A stretch of 64,000 nucleotides of DNA from Flavonifractor hominis (GCF_040095835.1 NZ_JBBMFT010000003.1:186001-250000), one strand, 5' to 3'. Shown: positions 1 through 8,737, counted from the stretch's first letter. Numbers and translations: made by a program. Notes: generated by a model from the sequence alone, not told the origin.

Positions 1-228
1 GCCTACCCCGTCGTATTCCCGGGGCACATAGGGGTGGTTCAGGTACCAGATCCCCACTCCGGCGGCGATCACCACCGCCAGGGCCAGCAGGCCCAGCAGC
101 AGCTTTTTCCGCAGCGGTACGGGATTTCCCGTGTCCTTCCGGGGATGGACGTCTTTGGCGCAGTGGGGACAGAAGGCGGCGTCTTCCGGCAGGCTTGCGC
201 CGCAATGGGGACAGGTCTGTTGGTGCAA
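1..228 (-). CDS. Zinc-ribbon membrane protein, 3' end outside the window
   Basis: Only the first 76 codons are present; the gene runs off the left edge. The start is a TTG preceded by AGGAGAG at a 6-base spacing, and it gives the same N-terminus as its three upstream paralogues: a CPHC...CPHC zinc ribbon at residues 6-25, a basic stretch, then one membrane segment at about residues 42-60. It is the fifth gene of the leftward operon headed by the protein kinase, 17 bases after the previous stop. By analogy with the siblings the ribbon would be cytoplasmic and the unseen C-terminal part extracellular. Function is unknown; membership of the paralogous set is clear. Confidence 0.8.
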   Translation of the reverse strand, partial: MHQQTCPHCGASLPEDAAFCPHCAKDVHPRKDTGNPVPLRKKLLLGLLALAVVIAAGVGIWYLNHPYVPREYDGVG

Positions 229-245
229 GATAATCTCTCCTTATG

Positions 246-1481
246 TTAGTCCAGGGTGGCCTGGGACAGATCCGTGGGCTGGCTGCAGCGGTTGTCAATG
301 CTCATCTGGTTGCCCTGGAACACCGAGCCCTGGAAGTTGAGCTTCACGTCGGTAGGCACGTTGTCCAGCTGCACGCCCACGTCGTTGCCGATAAACTGGT
401 TATCGTTGAACATGGAGTGGTTGGCGTACTCGCCGCTGCTGTCGAAGCGGAAGCCGATGCGGTTGTACTGGAAGGAGCAGCCGATGACGTTGGCCCAGCT
501 GGTGCCGTAGGCCAGCACCCCGGTATCCCAGCCGGTGAAGGTGCAGCCCGTAGCCCGGAAGGAAGCGGAGCCGGACAGACCGTTGCCGCTGCCGTCGCCC
601 ACAAAGTCCATGTCATAAAAATAGGTGATGGCGCCGTAATGGGTCAGGACCTGAACGGGGCCGGTGAAGGTGGTGCGGTTCCCGTCAGCGTCGGTGGAGC
701 CGTACAGGTTCATACTCTGATCCTGGAGCGTGATGCCATCCTCATAGGTGACGGGAGGCAGATGGAGATTGATGATGGCCTCGTCGTTTCCAAACTGCGT
801 GCCAATGCTGTCAATGAGGGCCTGAAGCTCCTCAGAAGTGTCCATGGGGTACTCCTCCGGGTAGTAGTCGTACACCGGGATGGGAATGATTTCATAGGTC
901 TGACGGAGATGGATGGTATCTCCGTTTTTCATTTGGAACGTCCACACCAGCTCCGCCGTGCCGCTCTCTCCGGTATAGTCAATGAGGGAGATAAGTGGGC
1001 ACTCCGATACGCCGGGATTGTAGGCGGGCTGGGAGCACACCATGGGGGAGGGGCTGTCCTCCTGGCCGGTAAAGGCCGCCGACACCGCCTCCATCTCCGC
1101 CAGAAAGGCCTCCGAGGCGTCCTGGCCATCGCTGCTGTTGACAAACAGCCGGGCAGGCATCCGGTACTGGCCCTCCGGCTCCCCCTGAACGGAAACTGTG
1201 GGGGAGGGGGTGAAGCGGTCGGAGGACTGGCTCAGCAGGATTTGGTAGTCCCCGTAGCGAACCTCTCCGTAGCCGTCATAGGTCTTTGGGGAAAAGACCA
1301 GCCACAGTCCGGCACCTACAGCAAGGAACACCGCCAGAATCAAAAGGCCCAGCAGCACCTGCTTTCGCCGGGGCCTGGGAACTGCCGCCTCCTTCCGGGG
1401 ACGGACAAACTTTGCGCAGTGGGGGCAGAAGGCGGCGTTTTCGGGCAGATCCCCGCCGCACCATGGGCACTTGTGTTCCAT
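246..1481 (-). CDS. Zinc-ribbon, single-TM, beta-helix ectodomain protein
   Basis: The protein has 411 residues. It begins with a C4 zinc ribbon (CPWC and CPHC pairs, residues 5-23), has a membrane helix at about 40-62, then an extracytoplasmic region. The C-terminal third (about 275-400) has short repeats such as GCSFQYNRIGFRFDSSG and NQFIGNDVGVQL, the pattern of right-handed parallel beta-helix (pectate-lyase-like) folds. It is about one-third identical by eye to the 419-residue paralogue at 2423-3682, sharing the NMKNGDTI and YYPEE.PMDT motifs, so the two arose by duplication. The SD GGAGG lies 7 bases before the ATG, and the gap to the upstream gene is 3 bases. Such helices often bind or cleave polysaccharide; no catalytic residues could be assigned. 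Confidence 0.82.
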   Translation of the reverse strand: MEHKCPWCGGDLPENAAFCPHCAKFVRPRKEAAVPRPRRKQVLLGLLILAVFLAVGAGLWLVFSPKTYDGYGEVRYGDYQILLSQSSDRFTPSPTVSVQGEPEGQYRMPARLFVNSSDGQDASEAFLAEMEAVSAAFTGQEDSPSPMVCSQPAYNPGVSECPLISLIDYTGESGTAELVWTFQMKNGDTIHLRQTYEIIPIPVYDYYPEEYPMDTSEELQALIDSIGTQFGNDEAIINLHLPPVTYEDGITLQDQSMNLYGSTDADGNRTTFTGPVQVLTHYGAITYFYDMDFVGDGSGNGLSGSASFRATGCTFTGWDTGVLAYGTSWANVIGCSFQYNRIGFRFDSSGEYANHSMFNDNQFIGNDVGVQLDNVPTDVKLNFQGSVFQGNQMSIDNRCSQPTDLSQATLD

Positions 1482-1484
1482 CGG

Positions 1485-2408
1485 TCATCCTCCGTTGCCC
1501 TGATAGTCCAGCATGGTGTAGCCAAGCAGGTTATAGTCCTTGTCCAGCAGCAGGTAGCACCGCCACCGACCTTCGTTGGGCAGGAATTCCTCCAGCCGTT
1601 CGATCTCCCGGCACTGGCGCTCCGGCTCCGGGGAGTGGAGCAGAGCCCACAGGTGGTAGATCTGGGCGTCGTCCTCCCGGAGCACGGGGCCCTTTCCGGT
1701 GTTGTAGCCGTTCAGGAACCACACTGCTCCGGAACTTTCGATCTCCTCCGGCGGGATGTAGGTGGAGAAGTCCGCCGCCCAGTTTTCTTCGAAGGCGGCC
1801 AGCTGCTCTTCGTAGAGTTCCGTAAAGTCGTAGTCGCAGGATACCACATCGATCTGCCATTTTCCATCTTCGATCTGGACGGGCTCCCCGATGAAATAGC
1901 CCATCAGGTGGGTGTTGCGGTCGAACATCAGCAGGCACAGGCGGGTGCCGGAGCTGCGGGCGTTGAACATACCCCGCTCCTCGTCGGTGCCGTAGGAACC
2001 CCGGGAGGCCACTAAGTTGGCCAGCTGGAGGTTTTCCATCAGATAGTCGTCGATGTTGTCGCTGGTGGTGGAGGTGGTGGAGAAGTTGAGCCCGGCCAGC
2101 AGGGGGAAATACTCCCTCAGCAGGTCGGGGGTGACGGTGACCATGCCGTTTTCGTCCTCCTCCAGGATCACCGCCGTGGTGTCCCCGGCGGGGAGGCCGG
2201 CAGAGGGAGTTTCCCGCCCAAACCGGGCGTAAAGTCCTCCGGCGACAGCCAGGATCAGCACCAGTGCCAGCACCCATTTCAGCCCCTTCCGCCACAGGTG
2301 GGAGGGGATTTTTAACGGCTGGCGTTCCCGGATGCTTTGTGTACAGTGGGGGCAGAAGGAGGCGTCCTCAGGCAGAGGTGCGCCGCAATGAGGGCAGTTG
2401 TGTTCCAT
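1485..2408 (-). CDS. Zinc-ribbon single-TM protein without beta-helix
   Basis: The protein has 307 residues: a C4 zinc ribbon (CPHC, CPHC), a short basic linker with the SHLWRKG motif also found in the 419-residue paralogue, a membrane helix at about 43-60, and an ectodomain with no repeats I recognise. An upstream in-frame ATG at 2426 overlaps the previous stop, but the ATG at 2408 is preferred: it has AAAGGG 9 bases upstream and gives the MEH N-terminus shared with the gene at 246-1481. It is the third gene of the kinase operon. The ectodomain differs from its siblings, so the family shares the ribbon and anchor but varies the outer part. Function unknown. Confidence 0.78.
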   Translation of the reverse strand: MEHNCPHCGAPLPEDASFCPHCTQSIRERQPLKIPSHLWRKGLKWVLALVLILAVAGGLYARFGRETPSAGLPAGDTTAVILEEDENGMVTVTPDLLREYFPLLAGLNFSTTSTTSDNIDDYLMENLQLANLVASRGSYGTDEERGMFNARSSGTRLCLLMFDRNTHLMGYFIGEPVQIEDGKWQIDVVSCDYDFTELYEEQLAAFEENWAADFSTYIPPEEIESSGAVWFLNGYNTGKGPVLREDDAQIYHLWALLHSPEPERQCREIERLEEFLPNEGRWRCYLLLDKDYNLLGYTMLDYQGNGG

Positions 2409-2422
2409 AGAGTTCGTCCCTT

Positions 2423-3682
2423 TCATTCAAAGGTAGCATAGGAGATGTTGATGGGGTGGTCGGCGGGGTTGGAGAGATCGGCATCATTGCCCGCAAACCG
2501 GCAGCCGTCGAAATAGAGGGTCTTGGCCCCGGGCACCCGGAGCAGTTCCACGGCGGTGCCGTTGCGGAGGAAAGCGTTGCCTTCAAAGAGGTTGGCGTTG
2601 ACATAGCTGCCGCCGCTGTCGAAGCGGAAGCCCACGCTGTTGTCCTCAAAGAGACAGCCTACCGGGTCGGCCCAGTCCTCCCCGCCTACCAGCAGGCCCA
2701 CGTCCCAGCCGGAGAAGCCGCAGTCCTCCACATGGCAGTCGGCCTCCACCGTGAGGCCCGTGCCGGTGCCGCCGCCCCGGAAGTCGATGTACTCGATCGA
2801 TCCCTGGGGGTCCTTTTCCGGCTTGTACACCACCGGCCCCAGAAAAGTGGTGCGCATGTTGTCCTCACCAAGGGAGCCGTAAAGGTTGACGGTGCGCTTG
2901 TCGATGGTAAGGCCCCCCTCATAGGTGACCGGGGGCAGATGGAGATGCACCACCGTGGGCAGGGGGACCTCCGCCTGGATCTGATCCACCAGAGCCTGAA
3001 GCGCTTCGATGGTATCCATGGGCCAGTCCTCCGGGTAGTAGTGGAGGCTGTCCACCGCCTCAAATATCAGCTTCTGCCGCAGGATAATGGTATCCCCGTT
3101 TTTCATGTTGATATGCCACTCGAGTTCCGCCGGACCCTGGCTCTCTCCGGTAAAATTGAGAACGGAGTGGAGCAGGCCCTCTGTGGCGGGATCACTGGTA
3201 TACTCCGGCTGGAGCCAGGTGACGGGGGAGGGGCTGTCCGATGGCTGGGTCACCTGAACGTAGGCGGAGTCGATCTGCTGGTTGAACATTTGTCCCGCGT
3301 CCACCCCGGTGCTCACATGGGTAATAAACAGCTTGGCGTCCCGGTCGTAGCGCCCGTCTGTCTCCACCTGAACGGTGTATGACCGCTCCGGGGTGGGATC
3401 GTTGCGGAAGGTAACGGCCAGGTGGTAGTCGTTGCCGTCCAAAGTATAGGTCAGTTCGCCCCAGGCGTCATACACATGAGGGGTGAAATGGTGATACAGC
3501 CCAGCCGCCAGCAGGATCAGCATCACTAGGATCACAGCGGGCTTCATCCATTTGCGCCACAGGTGGGAAGGTACCTTTACCGATTGCCGGTGCCGGATGC
3601 TCTCGGCGCAGAACGGACAAAAAGCGGCGTCCTCCGGCAGGGAGACGCCGCAATGGGGGCAGGGTCTGGTCTTGCCGTTCAC
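2423..3682 (-). CDS. Zinc-ribbon, single-TM, beta-helix ectodomain protein
   Basis: The protein has 419 residues with the same layout as the paralogue at 246-1481: an N-terminal C4 zinc ribbon (CPHC, CPFC, residues 8-26), the SHLWRKW linker, a membrane helix at about 47-66, an extracellular spacer, and a C-terminal beta-helix-like repeat region from about 290 (for example GCLFEDNSVGFRFDSGG and NAFLRNGTAVEL). It is the first gene after the kinase; its ATG follows the kinase stop by 1 base, so co-translation is likely. The arrangement suggests that the cytoplasmic ribbon or juxtamembrane segment is what the kinase contacts; that is inference only. Confidence 0.82.
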   Translation of the reverse strand: MNGKTRPCPHCGVSLPEDAAFCPFCAESIRHRQSVKVPSHLWRKWMKPAVILVMLILLAAGLYHHFTPHVYDAWGELTYTLDGNDYHLAVTFRNDPTPERSYTVQVETDGRYDRDAKLFITHVSTGVDAGQMFNQQIDSAYVQVTQPSDSPSPVTWLQPEYTSDPATEGLLHSVLNFTGESQGPAELEWHINMKNGDTIILRQKLIFEAVDSLHYYPEDWPMDTIEALQALVDQIQAEVPLPTVVHLHLPPVTYEGGLTIDKRTVNLYGSLGEDNMRTTFLGPVVYKPEKDPQGSIEYIDFRGGGTGTGLTVEADCHVEDCGFSGWDVGLLVGGEDWADPVGCLFEDNSVGFRFDSGGSYVNANLFEGNAFLRNGTAVELLRVPGAKTLYFDGCRFAGNDADLSNPADHPINISYATFE

Positions 3683-3683
3683 G

Positions 3684-4385
3684 TTACAAAGCCTCCATCA
3701 GCCGCAGTACGTTTTTGTACCGCCGCTGTGGATTGACATGGGTACACCGGTCCACGATGCGTCCCATTCGCCCATCCGCCAAATGCTTGGATGGGTGCTC
3801 TCCGGTAAGCATCACGTTGATGAGAATGCCTACCGAGTAGATGTCGGTGCGCAGGTCGGACTGGGACAGCCCATACTGCTCCGGGGCTGCGTAGCCGGTG
3901 GTGCCCAGGATCTGAGTGTCGTTTTCATGTTCCGGTTTGTGAAGGCGGGCAGCGTCAAAGTCGATGAGCACTGCCTCGCTGCCACGGAGGATGATGTTCT
4001 CCGGCTTCACGTCACGGTGCACTGCGCCGATGGAATGAAGTACCCACAGGGCACGGCATACCTGCAGGACGATTTTCCGCGTCTCGTCTGGAGAGAACAG
4101 GGCTTCTTTCAACAAAAAGTCCAGAGTATCACCTTGAATATACTCTTCCAGGACCAGGTTTTTTGCTCCGTCTGTCGCCACCTCAAAGACGGTGGGAAGG
4201 TTGGGACAGGTGTAGTCCAGCAGCTTTTGATACACTTCAGAGTTGCCGTTGAATTGCCGGAGAATAAATTTTTTGGCAGTGGCTTTGTGGCGGATCAGCC
4301 GTACGCTTCCCCGTGGACTTTCCTTAATGAGTCTGCAGGATTCATACTCTGTTTGCAGAATTTGGTTCAGCCAGGTGTAGATCAT
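3684..4385 (-). CDS. Ser/Thr protein kinase, divergent ATP-binding lobe
   Basis: The 233-residue Hanks-type kinase has no membrane segment and no PASTA repeats. The C-lobe motifs are intact: HRDVKPEN at 123-130 with catalytic D125, DFD in place of DFG at 142-144, the GTTGYAAPEQ activation segment at 161-170 and DIYSVG at 181-186. The N-lobe is eroded: in the glycine-rich loop (about residues 20-28) only G26 remains, and the beta-3 lysine position aligns by spacing with Arg43. It may therefore be weak, atypical, or use a neighbouring lysine (K38/K39). It heads an operon with the zinc-ribbon proteins, which are its most likely partners. The start has GGAGG 5-6 bases upstream. Confidence 0.85.
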   Translation of the reverse strand: MIYTWLNQILQTEYESCRLIKESPRGSVRLIRHKATAKKFILRQFNGNSEVYQKLLDYTCPNLPTVFEVATDGAKNLVLEEYIQGDTLDFLLKEALFSPDETRKIVLQVCRALWVLHSIGAVHRDVKPENIILRGSEAVLIDFDAARLHKPEHENDTQILGTTGYAAPEQYGLSQSDLRTDIYSVGILINVMLTGEHPSKHLADGRMGRIVDRCTHVNPQRRYKNVLRLMEAL

Positions 4386-4423
4386 GATTCCTCCAAAATC
4401 TTGTACCCTATGCAGTGAGCATA

Positions 4424-4439
4424 TTGTATCATGCTACAA
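4424..4439. promoter_or_regulatory. Imperfect palindrome just downstream of the kinase promoter
   Basis: TTGTATCATGCTACAA is an inverted repeat with 5-base outer arms (TTGTA/TACAA), placed about +8 to +23 relative to the inferred start site. This is a usual position for a repressor operator. The nearby HTH protein (8069-8494) is one possible binder; that link is a guess. Confidence 0.4.
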
Positions 4440-4453
4440 ATTATTGTAGATTT

Positions 4454-4482
4454 AGTATATACGAATTCCAGTAGAAAGTAAA
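4454..4482 (-). promoter_or_regulatory. Promoter of the kinase operon
   Basis: Reading leftward, TTTACT (4482-4477), a 17-base spacer and TATACT (4459-4454) form a good sigma-A promoter. Transcription would start near 4447, about 60 bases before the kinase ATG. Confidence 0.7.
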
Positions 4483-4554
4483 GCGGCGGAGATTATGTGT
4501 ATGAGAAGATAGCGCATTGGATCTCCGGACGCGGAAGGGGAGGAAAAGCAGAGT

Positions 4555-5685
4555 ATGAAAGGAAAACGGACATCTGTGCTGGCGGCAGTGCTGGTCTGTG
4601 GGATGTGTCTTGGTGCTGTCTCGCCGGCAGCTCTGGCGGCGGAGGGAATGGAAAACTTTCAGACATCGGAGGTCTACCAGGCTGGATTATTTACGGATGT
4701 GGCAGCGGGGGCCTGGTATGCTCAGAGCGTAGAAACAGCCTATGAGTTGGGACTGGTGAAGGGAAGCGGTGTTGGGACCTTTTCTCCGGAGGGGAGCATT
4801 ACGGTAGGCTCCGCGCTGGCGCTGGCCTGCCGGCTGCACAGCATTTATTACACGGGAAGTGGTACCTTTCAGCAGGGAAGCCCGTGGTATCAGGTTTATG
4901 TGGACTATGCCATAAGAAACGGCATCATCACGCAGGGACAGTTCTCCGACTACAATGCCAACGCTACCCGCCAGGAGTTTGCGTGTATTTTGGCCCATGC
5001 GCTGCCAGAATCTGTACTGGGGGAGATCAACCAGGTGCCGGACAACAGCATCCCGGATGTATCTGTGGGTGCGAATGGATGGGAGGAGATCTACCGCCTC
5101 TACCGAGCGGGAGTACTGACTGGCAGCGACAGTGCCGGGACCTTTGCTCCGGGGAGTACCATTGACCGGGCTTCAGTGGCAGCCATCGTCTCCCGTATGG
5201 CGGTTCCGTCGCTGCGGGTAACGGTCCAGCAGCCGGCTCAACAGCCGGATGAGACGCCGGTTCCCACACTTTCGGAAGCGGATCGAAACGCTGTGATGGG
5301 ATATGTTGCAGATGCGCTGGAGTATGTGCACCAAGGGCAACAGGGCTATGGAGAATATACGATGGATCAGTATGACTTCATGGGGGACCGTCTGGCGGTG
5401 CTAAACGTGAAAAATGCGGCCAACTGCGGGGGACTTGCCGCCCTCTCGCTGGATTCCGCGCTGGAGATTTTGGATCTTCAGGATCCCATTCCCATCACGG
5501 AGAGTGGATACACCTCCTTGCAGGAGTTGACGCATGCTGCCCGGGAGGAAGTCTGGCAGGTCATGCTGGACTGCGAGGATATCACGGAATCTGACTGGGT
5601 ACTCCATCTGGTGGAAGGAAATAAGGCAATGGCCAGTGCGGAGGGAAAGCTGCAGACGATCCAGCAGATCCTCTCAGAGTTATAA
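4555..5685 (+). CDS. SLH-domain surface protein
   Basis: The secreted 376-residue protein has a signal peptide at 1-28 (cleavage near ALA-A). Three S-layer homology modules follow at about 46-97 (FTDVAAGAWY...), 108-150 (WYQVYVDYAIRNGIITQG) and 164-214 (AGVLTGSDSAGTFAP). SLH modules bind secondary cell-wall polymer, so the protein should sit on the wall. The C-terminal domain (about 240-376) is mainly helical in appearance and not recognised. The first 215 residues are closely similar to the next gene, indicating tandem duplication with replacement of the C-terminal part. It is transcribed away from the kinase operon and may share its control. Confidence 0.88.
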   Translation: MKGKRTSVLAAVLVCGMCLGAVSPAALAAEGMENFQTSEVYQAGLFTDVAAGAWYAQSVETAYELGLVKGSGVGTFSPEGSITVGSALALACRLHSIYYTGSGTFQQGSPWYQVYVDYAIRNGIITQGQFSDYNANATRQEFACILAHALPESVLGEINQVPDNSIPDVSVGANGWEEIYRLYRAGVLTGSDSAGTFAPGSTIDRASVAAIVSRMAVPSLRVTVQQPAQQPDETPVPTLSEADRNAVMGYVADALEYVHQGQQGYGEYTMDQYDFMGDRLAVLNVKNAANCGGLAALSLDSALEILDLQDPIPITESGYTSLQELTHAAREEVWQVMLDCEDITESDWVLHLVEGNKAMASAEGKLQTIQQILSEL

Positions 5686-5752
5686 GACGCAGCTTTCATC
5701 AAAGCGGTGATCAAGTATGAAACAGAAACACAGCCATGAGGAGGAATCAAAA

Positions 5753-7951
5753 ATGAAACGAAAACTGGTCGGCCTGCTGTTAGTTGGCGCGCTTGTGTGC
5801 GGAATGATGCCGGGCGCGCTGGCAGCCGGGGCGGGGTTGTCCAACTTCAAGAAGACGGAAACCTATTCCGCCGGGAAGTTTACCGATGTGGCATCCGGCG
5901 CCTGGTATGTGGAGAGCGTAAAGACAGCCTATGAATTGGATCTGGTAAAGGGAAGCAGCGCTACTACTTTTTCGCCCAGCGGCAATATTACCGTAGGGTC
6001 GGTCCTGGCGCTGGCCTGCCGCCTGCACAGTATCTACACCACCGGAACGGCGGAGTTCCAGCAGGGAAATCCCTGGTATCAGGTGTATGTGGACTATGCG
6101 GTGAAAAACGGCATCATTACCCAGGGGCAGTTTACCAATTACAATGCCAATGCCACCCGCCGGCAGTGCGCGGCCATTCTGGCCAAGTCCATGCCCAGCG
6201 AGGCACTGACGGCCATCAATACCGTATCGGACGGTCAGATCCCTGATGTGGCCGCCGGATCGGCCAATTACGCGGATATCTACACCCTGTACCGTGCGGG
6301 AATACTCACCGGCAATGATAAATACGGGACCTTTGCTCCTGAGACTACCATTGACCGGGCCTCGGTGGCTGCCATTGTCTCTCGCATGGCCGTGCCGTCT
6401 CTGCGCAAGACGCTTACACTGGAAGCGGCGGCTACTGGTGTTACATTGAATAAGAGCAGCCTGACCCTGGCAGTGGGCGGGACGGCCAGCCTGACCGCCA
6501 CAATTACTCCGGACAGCGTCACCGATAAGACCCTTACCTGGAAGAGTTCCAAACCTGCGGTGGCCACGGTATCGAACGGGACGGTTACCGGTGTATCTGA
6601 GGGCACTGCCACCATCACGGTGTCCACTGCCAACGGCAAGAGTGCAAGCTGTACCGTGAAGGTGGAAAAAGCCCCTTCCTTTGCCGATTACCTGGTGGGT
6701 CTGGAGATGGGACCCTTTACCGTTACCGACAACCGGTATTCCACGCCAAGAACCACCCGCTTTACCTCTTTTGTGTTTACCAAAATTGAGGAAACCAGCA
6801 TTGACAAGTACTTCTGTGACCTGAGCATCCAGGGCACCTGTACCGATGATTCGGTGTTTATGTACATTTATTTTTATGACGCCGCTGGACGGGTGCTGTC
6901 CAAAGAACTGGTCAGTGAAGACGTAGTACCCAACCAGACGTTCAACTCTCTGGTAGATGTACACGTGGATAAGAACGTGATGGATCAGGCTGTGCGGGTG
7001 GAGATCTACTCCGCCGGCAATGACAAAGCGGTTTATGGCAATGGAGGCTCCAACCCCTCCGGAAGCTTTGAGGGAGGCTCTTCCACGTCCACGACATCCC
7101 CGGCTTCTGATCTGACCGGCTTTGCCGCTACGCTGCTCAATAAGGAATATGGTCCCTTCCTGATCCGGGATTCCCGCTATTCCGATAACCGGGAGATGGG
7201 ATTTGACTCCTTTGTATTTACCAATATTGAAAAGACGAACATTGGAAAATATTTCTGCGATCTGAGCATTCAGGGAAAGTCTACCAGCGATTCGGTGTTT
7301 ATGTACATCTATTTCTATGATGCCTCCGGCCGCGTGCTGGAAAAACAGCTGGTGAGCGAAGATGTGGTACCCAACCAGACCTTCAACACCCTTGTGGATG
7401 TACACGTGGATTATGATGTGATGGACAACGCTGCCCGGGTAGAGTTCTATTCTGGCGGAAATGATGCGGCCATTTACGGCAAGGGCAGTGCCGATATTGG
7501 TTCTGGTTCCAGCTCCGGCGGCAGCTCCAGTTCTGGTGGCTCCGGCAGTCAGGGCGGCAGCTCCAGCTCCGGCGATTCCGGCAGTCAGGGCGGCGGCAGC
7601 ACGGAAGAGCCCGACTATGGCTATGAGATGTACTACAACTTTGACGGTATCCCCACCTTTGATCAGTTTACCAGCAGCAGCCGTGTTACTGTGAGCACCA
7701 AGACCAATGTGGAGAGTTATATGTATGCCTCCGCGACCACATCGGAACTGGATGCCTATATGCAGGCGCTGGAGGAGTGCGGTTTTACCGAGCTTATGAA
7801 TCTGGGCGGTACGCTGATCACCTATACCAAGGGCACCTCCGGGGAGAGCAATTATCGTGAGGTCCGCCTGAGCGTCAGTTCTGCACCCACTTCTTCCGGC
7901 ACGTCTGTGGGTGTAATCATTTCCAAGATCCGGCCCTCCAACGAGTGGTAA
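5753..7951 (+). CDS. SLH and Ig-like (Big_2) surface protein with a duplicated novel module
   Basis: The 732-residue protein uses the ATG at 5753 because AGGAGGA lies just upstream and a normal signal peptide (1-24) then begins at once; the in-frame ATG at 5717 adds 12 hydrophilic residues. Layout: signal peptide, three SLH modules (about 40-205), a bacterial Ig-like Big_2 domain (about 222-303, with SLTLAVGGTASLTATI), two copies of a roughly 120-residue module (about 310-435 and 455-580; both contain KYFCDLSIQG and FMYIYFYDA.GRVL), a Gly/Ser linker and a C-terminal domain (about 620-732). The repeated module resembles the extracellular FxLF/Telomeric-repeat-like beta folds only in its alternating pattern; I do not recognise it. 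Confidence 0.87.
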   Translation: MKRKLVGLLLVGALVCGMMPGALAAGAGLSNFKKTETYSAGKFTDVASGAWYVESVKTAYELDLVKGSSATTFSPSGNITVGSVLALACRLHSIYTTGTAEFQQGNPWYQVYVDYAVKNGIITQGQFTNYNANATRRQCAAILAKSMPSEALTAINTVSDGQIPDVAAGSANYADIYTLYRAGILTGNDKYGTFAPETTIDRASVAAIVSRMAVPSLRKTLTLEAAATGVTLNKSSLTLAVGGTASLTATITPDSVTDKTLTWKSSKPAVATVSNGTVTGVSEGTATITVSTANGKSASCTVKVEKAPSFADYLVGLEMGPFTVTDNRYSTPRTTRFTSFVFTKIEETSIDKYFCDLSIQGTCTDDSVFMYIYFYDAAGRVLSKELVSEDVVPNQTFNSLVDVHVDKNVMDQAVRVEIYSAGNDKAVYGNGGSNPSGSFEGGSSTSTTSPASDLTGFAATLLNKEYGPFLIRDSRYSDNREMGFDSFVFTNIEKTNIGKYFCDLSIQGKSTSDSVFMYIYFYDASGRVLEKQLVSEDVVPNQTFNTLVDVHVDYDVMDNAARVEFYSGGNDAAIYGKGSADIGSGSSSGGSSSSGGSGSQGGSSSSGDSGSQGGGSTEEPDYGYEMYYNFDGIPTFDQFTSSSRVTVSTKTNVESYMYASATTSELDAYMQALEECGFTELMNLGGTLITYTKGTSGESNYREVRLSVSSAPTSSGTSVGVIISKIRPSNEW

Positions 7952-7972
7952 CCGAATCCTGCGGCCCAAACG

Positions 7973-8000
7973 ATGGGGGGAGCACTTATGCTCCCCCCAT
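7973..8000. terminator. Strong hairpin after the SLH gene
   Basis: A perfect 12-bp stem (ATGGGGGGAGCA / TGCTCCCCCCAT) closes a 4-base loop 22 bases after the SLH stop. No T-run follows, so it may act as an mRNA 3' end stabiliser or a weak terminator. Confidence 0.5.
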
Positions 8001-8025
8001 TGCTTCCAGAAAAAGAAAAGTATAT

Positions 8026-8031
8026 TATAAT
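8026..8031 (+). promoter_or_regulatory. -10 element upstream of the HTH gene
   Basis: A consensus TATAAT lies 38 bases before the chosen ATG. The -35 region (near 8003-8009, CTTCCA) is weak, so this promoter may depend on an activator. Confidence 0.45.
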
Positions 8032-8068
8032 CAATAAGGGGCCGGGCACCATGGAAAGGTGGCAGTAT

Positions 8069-8494
8069 ATGAAAGAGAAAGATACCAATGACCTTACACA
8101 GGAACTGATGAGTCAGGCCAGCTTAACCTCTTATATTAAGGAGAATAGCCCTTATTTTTCTGACCTGAGCATTGCCGAACTGTTAAACGCCCTTTATGAA
8201 CACAAATCATTATCAAAAGCAGCACTGGCCCGAAAAGCCGGTATGAGCGAAGTATATCTCCACCAGGTTTTTTCCGGCCGCCGCAATCCTTCGCGCGATC
8301 GCCTAATTTGCCTGTGCGTTGGCTTGAGCGCTTCGCTAGAGGAAACTCAGCGGCTCCTCAAACAGGCGGGATATGCCCAGCTCTATACCAAAAACAAACG
8401 GGATGCTATCATCAGTTATGGTATCCTTCACCAGAATGAGTTGGCAGAGATCAATGATAATCTATTTGCCCAGAATGAAAAAACCTTGTTTTAG
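8069..8494 (+). CDS. Small XRE-like helix-turn-helix protein
   Basis: The 141-residue protein has a central lambda-repressor-type HTH (about residues 50-95: LSKAALARKAGMSEVYLHQV then SGRRNPSRDRLICL), flanked by a helical N-terminus and a C-terminus ending in a predicted helix. The start at 8069 is chosen because AGGTGG lies 6 bases upstream; an ATG at 8051 in frame would add MERWQY. It is probably a DNA-binding regulator. Its target is unknown; it sits after the twin SLH genes and near the kinase operon, so local regulation is plausible. It ends at a bidirectional terminator. Confidence 0.78.
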   Translation: MKEKDTNDLTQELMSQASLTSYIKENSPYFSDLSIAELLNALYEHKSLSKAALARKAGMSEVYLHQVFSGRRNPSRDRLICLCVGLSASLEETQRLLKQAGYAQLYTKNKRDAIISYGILHQNELAEINDNLFAQNEKTLF

Positions 8495-8510
8495 TCTTGA
8501 TGAAAACAAA

Positions 8511-8543
8511 AACAGCCCCCATTCGACGAGAATGGGGGCTGTT
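8511..8543 (+). terminator. Rho-independent terminator after the HTH gene
   Basis: A 14-bp stem (AACAGCCCCCATTC / GAATGGGGGCTGTT) is flanked by A-rich and CTTTG sequence, so it could act in both directions. Confidence 0.7.
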
Positions 8544-8580
8544 CTTTGTAGAGTAGATCAATGGATTACAGTTAAACAAA

Positions 8581-8610
8581 AGAGGTCTGAAACTTATGTT
8601 TCAGACCTCT
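8581..8610 (-). terminator. Terminator of the left tRNA-Ala gene
   Basis: Reading leftward directly after the CCA end there is a 13-bp stem (AGAGGTCTGAAAC / GTTTCAGACCTCT) with a 4-base loop, then TTTTG. Confidence 0.8.

Positions 8611-8727
<117 letters not shown>

Positions 8728-8737
<10 letters not shown>

Noticed and set aside
243..2015. 590-codon plus-strand frame at the left end
   Set aside because: It is antisense to two zinc-ribbon genes with clear motifs and ribosome sites.
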